A stretch of 64,000 nucleotides of DNA, from NCBI GenBank assembly GCA_023053545.1, contig JAKZAN010000006.1:9642351-9706350 (forward strand), given 5' to 3'. The position numbers and the translations under genes were made by a program. The notes under the pieces are model-generated. The model had not been told where the DNA came from and did not search any database. It saw only the letters and a program-made list of their open reading frames with translations. This DNA is from Lepidurus packardi. Taxonomy: Eukaryota > Arthropoda > Branchiopoda > Notostraca > Triopsidae. Each line of letters starts with the position of its first letter. Positions within the stretch are counted from its first letter, which is position 1. Shown here in pieces: positions 40,422 to 49,229 of the stretch.

Positions 40422-41410
40422 TTTGTCCTAATGATAAATTAGGTTGTGAGGTTTGTCGAAGTGTTCCGGGATGCTACTATGGGGTATACGTTTGGGGTGG
40501 GCAGCATGTATGTCACCCTATCTCTAAACGTGTTAAGGGGAACAGAATAAATTTTTTTTTTACTTGTTCGGAAAACACAACCATGTCAACTTCTTCTCCA
40601 AATCTCAACGGTACAACAACAGCTCTTTTGATAACTACATTTATTGTGTAACATTGTAGTATTCTATAAATTTCTTTTGATAGAACAATCTACCAAGCTA
40701 ATGGAAGTTCCATCATCATCAACGTCTGTAAATCCTACAATGTTCACAATAACTACCGGTATGAAGCTTACATATCTATAACAAACCTCTTAATCTTGAA
40801 GTAGAATCGTATGTTACATCCACCAATGATTTTAAATATCTCTCTCGCAACAACACCCACCTTCCAATCTTTGAATCGGTTGGTGGTGATGATAAAGATG
40901 TGGAAGAATCTACAAATCGTATAGCTTTCACAATAACTACTGGTATGAACTTTACATATCTAACAAACTTTTTAATGGATTTAAAGTAGAATCGTATGTT
41001 GCAACTGATGATAATGATGATGACAATGTCAAATATATCTCTCCCAACAACACTCACCTTACAATATTTGAATCGGTTGTTGATGACAAAGGTGAGGAGG
41101 GATAATCTAGGAGTGTTATTGATTTTAAAAACTTCACAGTTCAATTTCTATAATAGCTTTTCTGCTTCTAGATTTGGGTTACAACAGCAATGCAGTGTTG
41201 CTGTTGGTTGAGCTATATTACATTCTAGGTATTACATTCTACACATACAGTATTGTGTTTAATCAAGTATTGTTTAAAGGTGGAATCTTCTTGATTGGCA
41301 CGTTTGTATATATTGTTGTTTTATTAATTTACTTCTGTCGACGCATGCATGCTAAGGTAAACAGAAAAACAACAATAACTTCAACTTTAAGTTTATCATT
41401 ACAATTCTAG
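40422..41410 (+). CDS. Modular multi-exon gene: Cys-rich ectodomain, duplicated stalk exon, transmembrane end
   Basis: Five exons, each in phase 1: 40422-40610, 40684-40758, 40802-40942, 40987-41091, and 41172-41410 (stop TAG). Each internal exon length is a multiple of three. Exon 1 has a compact Cys module (CPNDKLGCEVCRSVPGCYYG...HVCHP). The second is Ser/Thr-rich. The third and fourth are tandem duplicates (VESYV...KY.S.NNTHL.IFESV), introns included. The last has a hydrophobic stretch IFLIGTFVYIVVLLIYF followed by basic CRRMHAK, a type I membrane anchor. A hydrophobic stretch ending in a phase-1 donor near 40367 may be the signal-peptide exon, without a convincing ATG. It lies 190 bp after the packaging ATPase. 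Function unknown; surface receptor or virion spike are possibilities. Confidence 0.6.
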
Positions 41411-41590
41411 GTAGCGCTGCCGTGCTTGTAGCGCCAAATTTGCCGGTTTTAAATGTACATACTATAACATCGCATGTATAGACAACCAAGTGTAGGCTAT
41501 AATATCCAAAAATGGTATCAATCCGTATTTTTCTATTTGTTTGATCTTTTTTTCGCTTTCGATGGGTGTTAAGATGTTCCCTATAGACGG

Positions 41591-41695
41591 TAAGTTTTTT
41601 TTTTTTTTTTTTTATATTCTCTTATTTATATTCTCTTCTATTTATATTCTTATTTATATTTTTTATATTCTCTTTTATATTTTCTTATATTAATA
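41591..41695. repeat. Poly-T and TATATTCTC low-complexity tract
   Basis: A T run of about 20 followed by repeats of TTATATTCTC/TTTATATTC. It ends in TTAATAG, an acceptor-like sequence before an open frame at 41700-41900 of unknown nature (EDVVLDELASMEELSETM). Confidence 0.7.
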
Positions 41696-42154
41696 GTTGA
41701 AGTTATTGGCGGTCGCATCACTATGGCGGGTGCTGGTTACTCTGGATGGAGATGCTGGCGTAAACATGTTTTTTGCACCTCCAGCTGGAGTAGGTTCAGC
41801 ACTAGCGAAGACGTGGTTCTGGATGAACTAGCCTCGATGGAGGAACTATCGGAAACGATGAAATTTAAAATGAAAATAAATAACCAGATTAAAGTTGAAT
41901 GGAGAACGTGTTCGAGAGGCAGGCATTTTTCGTATAACATTTGGAGTAAAACAACCCATGCCGGCTCGAGAGCCATTTTTCGTTACCCTTTTGGAGTTAA
42001 TTAATCCATGCCGTCTCGAGAGCCATTTTTTGTAATCCTTTTGGAGTAAAATAATCCATGCCGGCTCGAGAGCCATTTTTTGTTACCCTTTTGGAGTAAA
42101 ATAATAAGCGCCGCCAAGCGGTGAGTGGTACCAATAGATTCATGTAGGCTATAG

Positions 42155-42805
42155 GTAACGTGCGAGCTAAGTATAGAAGAATGAAAGGAAACCCCAGCGC
42201 CGAAACATTGTCAGAATACAAGAAACACAAGGCAATTTGCAAGAGAATTACACAGGAGGCGAAAAGAGGCCACTGGAAGTCGAAGGTGGAGGGCCTAGGA
42301 ATACAAACATCAACCAAAGAAATGTGGGAGTTAATAAGGAGAATGGAAGGAACACCAACGGAAAATATAGATAGGGTATATCTTAACTCAGGGGGAAAGT
42401 GGATACAAAAAAAACGAAGATAAAGCAGGAATGTTAGTGGAGCATTTCGCCAAAATACAAAGCGAGGAAACTGAGGCAAGCGAAGCGGAAGTATTACACA
42501 TGCAATTGGAAATAGAAAACATGATAGGTGACAGAAACAGCACGACGGAGTTCGACAAACCTTTTACGGAATGGGAGATAGAGGAAATCTTAAGAAAAAC
42601 ACCGAAGACGAGCCAGGGAAAGGACATGGTACATTATAATATTTTAGCGAGATTGCCAACAAATTGGAGGCGAGCATTGAGAATGCTTTTTAACCGCATA
42701 CTGGAGTGCGGCACGGTACCCAAAGATTGGTGTAATGCCGTAGTAGTACCTATTTTAAAAACAGGCAAAGATCAAAATGAAGTCAAATCTTACAGGCCCA
42801 TATCC
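42155..42805 (+). pseudogene. LINE pol fragment, inverted copy of 8885-9545
   Basis: Same linker and RT-entry motifs (FNRILECGTVPKDW, KSYRPISL) and same junction to viral sequence. Confidence 0.75.
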
Positions 42806-42810
42806 CTTAT

Positions 42811-43185
42811 ATGCCACCTCGGTTGTTCCAGCAGTATAGTTATCACACAGCGGAAACATCTCGAGGTGCTCCAGAGGAAGGCACAGTAATTATCAATAGG
42901 GTGCAATTCACCAAAGCATTTTATGCTAAAACTGCTATCATGTGCTTTGTTTCAGGGTACACTCGGGATAATACAATCACTACCCAAGTGCATGGCCGTT
43001 ATAAGGCTTGTTCTGCCAATGCCAGACAGGAAACCCTAGAGTTGACCCAGTTTCGCCTGATTTATGGAACACTAGGGGTAGCTCCTGGAGATGTTGACGG
43101 ATCTGTCACGGCTGCATTGGGAATGACGATTGGTCGAGATTCTCTAATGCAGTATTCATTAGAAGTAACAAAGGATACAATGGTT
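42811..43185 (+). pseudogene. Partial copy of the nucleoprotein-like viral relic
   Basis: First 125 codons of the element at 7598-8882, ending where BEL/Pao sequence (opposite strand) and a small GATACAATT-type duplication begin. Confidence 0.6.
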
Positions 43186-43229
43186 TGGAGTGATACAATT
43201 GGAGGATTACAATTTGGAGGATACAATTG

Positions 43230-43619
43230 ATTTGGAGTCAAAGGTTGTGGATCGTTAGGATCGACACTGACATGAGTTAGGGGTCGGCCATTTAAGAGAG
43301 CTTCGACTTCGACTAAGACTGTTTGGAGGATTTCTTCGTTAGTGCTTTGGTTTCCAAGCACGGCCTTTAAAGCTCTTTTGGCAGATTTGATTAAACCTTC
43401 CCATGCACCTCCGAAATGAGGGGCAGACGGTGGGGAGAACTGCCAACTTATTCCTTTAGCAGTTAGAGCGTTAGCGATCTTTTCTTGGTTCCAAGCTTGG
43501 ATACCGGCTTTCAATTCTTTCTCGCCACTTGTTAAATTAGTTCCGTTGTCAGAAAAACACTTGTTAGGGGTTTGTCTGCGACTTGTGAACCGTCGGAAGC
43601 ACCATAATGTTCTCGCCAA
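43230..43619 (-). pseudogene. BEL/Pao integrase fragment
   Basis: The minus strand reads SDNGTNLTSGEKEL with the second catalytic Asp, SPPSAPHFGGAWEGLIKSAK with the Glu position region, TVLVEVEALLNGRPLT and DPNDPQPLTPNQL. All are diagnostic for BEL/Pao integrase. It runs without a stop into the inverted viral relic, so this is a fragment. Confidence 0.82.
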
Positions 43620-43774
43620 TGCCGTCTTGACTTATCCACGCGCTTATGACACTGCGGAACAGGGAATCTCTTCTTTGCCACGAAATTTTGGAGGTGCATG
43701 GGAAAGTTTAATCAAATCTGCCAAAAGAGCTTTAAAGGCCGTGCTTGGAAACCAAAGCACTAACGAAGAAATCC
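43328..43774. repeat. 85-bp inverted repeat within the BEL/Pao relic
   Basis: 43328-43412 and 43690-43774 are reverse complements (spacer about 277 bp). The right arm is an inverted duplicate of the integrase segment around FGGAWE...NEEIL. Confidence 0.85.
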
Positions 43775-43789
43775 TTATATGCCTTATAT

Positions 43790-43999
43790 AGCCAGTCAAA
43801 AACGTCCTGATCGAAGAGTTGTCTAAGAAGAAAAAAATAAAGAAAGGTGACAAAGAAACGAAGCCTAAGGCAATCCCAAGTCGCAAAAAAGCTCAACGAA
43901 GTTTAATCAAAGACGGTAAAAAAAGAACGCCAGATGTAGTCAACGAAGTTCAGTTTTCACTGCCTGAATTTTTTGTTCGTAATTGCAGGCTTCCTTAAA
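43790..43999 (+). pseudogene. Lys-rich open stretch, unrecognised
   Basis: An open frame without Met encodes LSKKKKIKKGDKETKPK, SRKKAQRSLIKDGKKR and then a neutral tail. Possibly a fragment of a nuclear protein; no family recognised. Confidence 0.25.
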
Positions 44000-44147
44000 A
44001 TAATACAGCGTTTTCCACATATTCCGTTTAATGCCAGATTATTCAAATAATGATCTTCAGATTTAAATTGCTATTAGAAACACCAATAACACGAATAACT
44101 TGAACATGGTAAGGAAGTGGCAAGAGTGCCCAAACTACCCCGCAACA

Positions 44148-44184
44148 GTGCCCAAACTACCCCGTGCTGGGGCAGTATGGGCAC
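44148..44184. repeat. GTGCCCAAACTACCCC hairpin
   Basis: 16-bp arms GTGCCCAAACTACCCC and GGGGCAGTATGGGCAC with a short loop (two mismatches). Further direct copies lie at 44126-44142 and 44344-44360. Confidence 0.75.
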
Positions 44185-44371
44185 TTTTTACCAGCTTCAG
44201 GAGAAATAAAATATAAAATCTATCTTTTACTGGCAGATACCTGAAAAAAATCAGAGTTATTACAATGATCAACCTAATATATCGTAAAATAAAAAATTGA
44301 ATATCTTCAAAATTAAGGCCTACAGATCTTCTAGAGCAAAAACGTGCCCAAACTGCCCCGGTCTCCCCTAC

Positions 44372-44613
44372 TGAAACCCGAACACTCTTCAACGAGTTAG
44401 TATCAAAGCACTATAAAAATGTCACACAAGTCTACACTGATGGATCAAAAACAGAACACGGGTGCTCAGGAGCAGCCTGGTTCCCCACCACAGGAAACAA
44501 AATACAGATAAAACTGGAACAACAGAACTCCATATTCATGGCAGAAGCTATCGCGATATTGCAAGCTACACAGGAAATTAAACAAATGACACCAAGAGCA
44601 TCCGTAATCTGTT
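44372..44613 (+). pseudogene. LINE RNase H domain fragment
   Basis: The frame reads QVYTDGSKTEHGCSGAAW, then a beta-rich segment and FMAEAIAILQATQEI. These are the Asp and Glu motifs of the RNase H domain at the C-terminus of R1/I/Jockey-type LINEs. It ends where the repeated cassette begins. Confidence 0.7.
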
Positions 44614-45230
44614 TCTATAATTGTCATTTTTCAGGCCCCACGGACTTCAAATTACCTTCCAGCTCGAGCAAATCGTTCGAGTAGGTCAATCTATCGCTTA
44701 AAATTCCCGGCTTACTTGCCTCAAGTAGTAGTCCGTCGTCTTCCAACGTCACGTACGACACGGACTTCAAATTACCTTCCAGCTCGAGTAAATCGTTCGA
44801 GTAGGTCAATCTATCGCTTAAAATTCCCGGCTTACTTGCCTCAACGAGGGAGCCGTTTATTTTGGCTAGTGAAAATACGGGTTCTTCAGCACGACAGCGA
44901 CGAGAACTACCGATGTCGTTTCCATCCACGTCTATAAAGACCAGGTAAGCTAGTCGACAAGTTTGCTTTCCATAAAGTGACTAATATTTTTCTCTCTTTT
45001 TATTACAGGAATTGGAAACAAATTGTCGTACGTGACGTTGGAAGACGACGGACTACTACTTCCGCAAGGAAAGTACAGGTGGGGAGGGTTTCCATTAGGA
45101 GAAAGGTGAATTATTCGTCAAGTTTAACTCTGTTTCTATAATTGTCATTTTTCAGGCCCCACGGACTTCAAATTACCTTCCAGCTCGAGCAAATCGTTCG
45201 AGTAGGTCAATCTATCGCTTAAAATTCAAA
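44614..45230. repeat. Triplicated 100-125-bp cassette with splice-like edges, in coding frames on both strands
   Basis: Copies at 44635-44757, 44758-44852 and about 45155-45226. The first and third share the preceding CTGTTTCTATAATTGTCATT plus TTTCAG, a good acceptor. The plus strand can be read as exons joined by 44942/45009 and 45104/45155 junctions, while the minus strand reads a twice-repeated peptide (EASKPGILSDRLTYSNDLL). A short segment (SYVTLEDDGLLL) occurs in plus sense at 45030 and in minus sense at 44740. The gene is unidentified. Confidence 0.6.
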
Positions 45231-45231
45231 C

Positions 45232-45594
45232 CCTGGCATTTCTTTGGATTCTTAGATTACTGGCAATTCGTTTCAGTAAACTTTCCGTATTTTGTGTGCC
45301 CATTGCAATGTGGCCTTTGACGCTAAACGGCAGTCTCTTAAGTTTATTTTTTGGGCGGGAGGCATCCAATTCCCAGTAGACTCGTAAACAATATTTTTTC
45401 ACGCATACCCTTCTGGAAAATTCTTGCGTTTGACTTTTAGTATCGACAACTTTTCTCTTTCGCACTAGCCTTCTTCAAAGGATAGGAAAATTTGAAATTT
45501 GGCGGAAAGGGGCGGAGCTTAAACCGCTAGATATTTTACTACTTGGTTAATATGCATAATTGACACAGGGGTTCTTCAGCCAATCGCCGTAGTT
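45232..45594. other. No recognised gene
   Basis: Short frames only. A minus-strand open stretch with basic residues (45465-45226) has no family features. Confidence 0.4.
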
Positions 45595-45597
45595 CAT

Positions 45598-45775
45598 CCT
45601 AGTCGGCTTCTTCTAGAAGGTATAGCTTAGCAACAGGTCTTACTAACTCGCCGGTAGCGGTCTTAACCCGCGCGGCGCGTACTACTCCGTCCGGCCCCGG
45701 TAATGGCTTGATTACGCGGCCAACACATCCCCGGGTATCAAGTCCAGACCAGTGGGCCTTGGGACCAGGTGCCCC
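45598..45775 (-). pseudogene. BEL/Pao pol C-terminal (DUF5641) fragment
   Basis: The minus strand reads [20 protein letters not shown], then TGELVRPVAKLYLLEE and a stop at about 45598. This is the end of BEL/Pao polyproteins and belongs to the same strand as the integrase fragment at 43230-43619. Confidence 0.7.
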
Positions 45776-46054
45776 TCACTATGTCCCGCGGAGAATGCCC
45801 AGGCACCCGAGTAGTAGTGGACCCCAGCTGTCCTGGGAGAGGGGCTTCAATCCGAAGCAAAACGGAAGACGGAGTGATCATAGAACATTGGTGTTGCCGG
45901 TCTTGCAGTTTGCCCCCTCCATCTTTCTGGTCTGGAGGGTACTGTTGGTACCCAATGGAAATCCGGCCTTCGAAGTCAACCATTGGTTTCGTCGAGACTG
46001 AATTCGATTCCCTGAAATCAAAATTATTCATCTCTGCGGTCTCGGGAAACTAGT

Positions 46055-46087
46055 GGGGGGGGGGGGGGGGTTGGTGCTACCAACCCC
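46055..46087. repeat. G16 tract and GGGGTTGGT hairpin at the flavivirus block edge
   Basis: Sixteen G are followed by TTGGTGCTACCAACCCC, so GGGGTTGGT and ACCAACCCC form a hairpin with loop GCT exactly at the left edge of viral coding sequence. Confidence 0.85.
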
Positions 46088-46096
46088 CTTTCTGGA

Positions 46097-48290
46097 GTGA
46101 TTCTTGAATTGGTCCTGCTCACTTGTCTCTTTTGGAACAAAAACGGCCACGCGAGACTATACGGAAGGGACTTGCTACTAGGGGCTGCGATACTCATCAT
46201 CGGATCCTCCAACCTGGGGTGCAGTGACCTTCTGGCCTTCGCTTGTCGCATGGTGTACGGCATGATCAACATCAGCAATCAATTACTGACCCAAGAAGAA
46301 AGGTATTTTTTCCTCGCATCACTGATAAGCACCGGCCCGGGGATCACCAGCGTCGCAAGGTGGATGAATCTCCCACCTATGACAACCCTCGTCTTTCTCT
46401 TCACCTTCATGGTAGTGGTGGACTACAGCCATGATGCCGGCACCGTCCTAGAGGGGCTGTGTTTCTTCTATGCCTTATCCAGAGTCACCAGAAAACGAGA
46501 CCTCCAATTCCTCGGTTTGAGCGTATTGGCGTCTAGAGCAATGAAAGAAATCGTGATTGTGGGCTTTGTAGCATGGTCCGGGGCGCGGGTATTTGAGATC
46601 TTCAGGATTAGAGGAAGGATTGGGATCACAAGCATGAAGAGCGGCGACGAGATAGTTGGAGGCCTAATTCTTAGTCTCACCTGGCTCTTTGTTGTAGGGG
46701 CGGGAGATTACCCCGTTCCCACCGAGGCCCTTTTCGTTGGCACCATGGTGATACTCTCCATCCTCTTCGGCAGCCTTAGTTACAGCGGGGACTTGCAGAT
46801 TGAGCGGGTGTGTTCTCTAAGCTACCTGCCCACCGATGAAGTTCTCACGGACAAAGAAGACTTTCACGCCTCCATTGACGAACATGGCTCCATACAGGTT
46901 ACATCGTTCGCGCAGCCTCTCGGGGCTGTACAAGGTTCCCCCTGGGTCGTCGGCACGATATTCTGCGGCATCATGCTCGGAGGGCTCTCTGGCGGCGCTA
47001 TTGTTGCACTGCTGGCCTTCGTACTCAGCCGCGGTAAGCTCAGGTCCTTTGAAGATACCCTAAGAGGGAACGTTACCAGCATGGGGCCTCACCATGGAGT
47101 AGTTGAACCAGGCATTTACAGGATCTTCCAAACCAACTTCCTAGGGAAGAAGAAACAGAAAGGAGCAGGCACAGTGATCAATAACGTTCTTCACACCAGT
47201 TGGCACGTTACTGGGGGCAGCCGCCTCGTTCTCAATGGCCGATATCTCCTTCCGTTCCAGGAGTCCATAACCAATGACGTAATCACCTACAACGGGGCTT
47301 GGCAGGGTAGGGGGAGAAACACCTCAGTCATCCAACTCTGCGCCCTAGTTCCTGGAGACCTCCTCGAGCGGGTATCCGTCAACGCAGGGGAAGCCATGAT
47401 CAACTTGGTGGACGGGAAGAGACGCAGGTTAACGATCAAGAAGGATTTTCCCCCTGGTACTTCAGGTAGCCCCATAGTCAACTCCTACGGCGAGTTCATT
47501 GGCGTTTATGGCTTCGGAATCTACGGCCACGACGGCGAATACGTCAGTCTCGTCTCCAAAGTGGATGAAGACCAAGTGCTCAGTCCAGACGTGGGTCTAA
47601 CCCCGGAGGAGGAGCAGTGCGCTCTCAAGGCCGGGAGACTCGCTTGGAACACCCTCCACCCCGGCGGCGGGAAGACCACCCGGGTCATCCGCAGGCTGGT
47701 CGAGCTCGGAAGGGCCAATGGAAAACGAATGCTGGTGTTAGCCCCTACGAGAGTGGTCAAGGAGCAGCTGCTTGCAGGCCTCAAAGATCTGGGAGCAACC
47801 GACAGCGTAAAAAGGAAGAGCCTCGTCAGTGTTGGATGCCATGCCACGTTTTTTGCCGAGGTTCTCCGCGGCAGCAACAGGTTCTTTGACCTCTACATCA
47901 TGGACGAAGCCCATTACGTGGACCCCTCCTCTATAGCTCTCCGAGGCTGGATAGCGAACGAAGTCAGGGATGGGAGAACATCAGCCCTCTTTTGCACCGC
48001 CACTCCTCCCGGAAGCAGTGAAAACTGCGAAAGCAACTACCCCATTGCGGAAACAAGGATTAGCCCTCGGGACATCTCTAAGTCTTATTTTCAAGGAAAG
48101 GACAATGATTTCTCAGCCAGGAAGATTAGAGCCAAAGTAGGGCCCGGGAACGTATGTGTTTTCTGCTCTTCAATCCGCGAGGTGAGGGACTTGGCTCAAG
48201 ACGCCTTGCGCGAGGGGGAAAACGCACAGGAGCTTCACAGCGGAAACTTTGACGATACATACCAGCGCATCCTAAAAGAACCACGAAAAC
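46097..48290 (+). pseudogene. Endogenous flavivirus-like block: NS2 region, NS3 protease and partial helicase
   Basis: About 730 residues in one frame. The first 300 residues are multi-spanning hydrophobic segments of the NS2A/NS2B type. The serine protease follows with TSWHVTGG (His), an Asp region and FPPGTSGSPIVNS (Ser). The helicase part has Walker A in TLHPGGGKTTRVI, APTRVV, MDEAHYVD (DEAH-type Walker B) and CTATPPGS (motif III). It stops before motif VI at about 48290, where unrelated antisense sequence starts. In the virus the protein processes the polyprotein and unwinds RNA. The long intact frame is notable for an old insertion; no promoter or start is assigned. Confidence 0.88.
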
Positions 48291-48297
48291 AGCCAAA

Positions 48298-48846
48298 CTA
48301 TTTAAACAATTTCTGTTCAAAGGCTAGTAGTCGATCTTTAACTACTTCGGACTCCAGCTTCATGATGGTGGTTAGTCTTCCGACCTCTAGATCCAGCTCT
48401 AAATTCCGACTCTTTAGGGCATTCAGCTCCTGGGTTAAGTTCTTCTGGGCCTCTAGAAGGTCGGCAGTTCGTTGGTTCAGATCCCGTTGCTGGTCGGTCT
48501 GGACTAAGTCGTTTCGTTGGCTGAAGTAACTCCATAGTTTGTATGCACCAAAGGCGAACAAGGCGATCTGCACGATAAAGAAAACTACCCCGGCCGCGAG
48601 GTAGATGTTGAGTCGGGCAGAAACATGGTGTTGAATTTCGGAATTTTCGTCCATGAATAGTAACTTCTGTTGGGCGACAGCTTCCTTCATTTTGGCAACA
48701 GAGATCTCCCAATCATCAGTGGCGTTGAGATCAGCCAAAAGTTCCTTAATCTTGGGTAACTGACGAGGCTCAAATGGACTCAGCGTGGCGTTCCCGAAGT
48801 AGGGAGTCAAAGGCATCAAATTCAGTTCGTAGGTTTGCGCTCGCAC
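48298..48846 (-). CDS. Transmembrane plus coiled-coil ORF, envelope-protein-like C-terminus
   Basis: 182 residues on the minus strand, without a proven start. The N-terminal half is soluble (LLADLNATDDWEISVAKM). A hydrophobic segment of about 25 residues follows (YLAAGVVFFIVQIALFAFG), then a long heptad-rich region (LLEAQKNLTQELNALK, LELDLEVGRLTTIMKLESE). The arrangement resembles the end of a retroelement or viral envelope protein, but no family motif was recognised. It is wedged between two flavivirus-derived blocks. Confidence 0.4.
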   Translation of the reverse strand: MRAQTYELNLMPLTPYFGNATLSPFEPRQLPKIKELLADLNATDDWEISVAKMKEAVAQQKLLFMDENSEIQHHVSARLNIYLAAGVVFFIVQIALFAFGAYKLWSYFSQRNDLVQTDQQRDLNQRTADLLEAQKNLTQELNALKSRNLELDLEVGRLTTIMKLESEVVKDRLLAFEQKLFK

Positions 48847-49229
48847 GTTGGTATGTTCTTTCCTTTTTTTTAGGAATTCGACGATTCAGAATATTTTAGT
48901 GGAAGCCCAGTTGGAGCTTTCAAAAAATCTTACGAAATTGTGCTCGTCATGGATGCGAGTGGGGTTTGAAGGTGAAGGCTTGATGAGTAAAATAAACGCA
49001 TTTGTGGAGAAATCCCTAAATCACTTCCTATTTTGCTCCACTTAAAAGACTTAAGAAGTGGCATGCACCAATCTCCCCCATCCCCACATACTATATACCA
49101 GCTTGTATGGAAATGACCTTTGGAACGACAGGAGTAAGTGGCTGGAATCGAAAACGTAGGCGCCTGCAAAGTACACTTCGGCGGCAACACTAAAAATCCT
49201 ACTCCCAGTATTTCAGTCCGCTTTTCCTC

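Larger units (their letters stand above)
26006..41410. mobile_element. Maverick/Polinton (adintovirus-like) element; limits approximate
   Basis: One contiguous block holds every hallmark of the group: adenain-like protease, major and minor jelly-roll capsid proteins, PX-like basic protein, retrovirus-type integrase with chromodomain, protein-primed DNA polymerase B and FtsK/HerA packaging ATPase. Gene borders overlap (ATGA between minor capsid and integrase). No terminal inverted repeat was identified, so the limits are set by the outermost associated genes. The 5' polymerase region is interrupted by a Gypsy insertion. Confidence 0.88.
41901..43185 (+). repeat. Right arm of the 1.29-kb inverted repeat (partner 8508-9797)
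   Basis: Carries the GGCTCGAGAGCC array (41935-42150), the LINE fragment (42155-42805, same A8 frameshift near 42410) and the first third of the nucleoprotein relic (42811-43185). Its end near ACAATGGTT differs from the left arm, where the viral gene continues. Confidence 0.9.

Noticed and set aside
44990-45060. THAP domain relic (WKQIV similarity to the P-like element)
   Set aside because: Only five residues match and the C2CH cysteines are missing.
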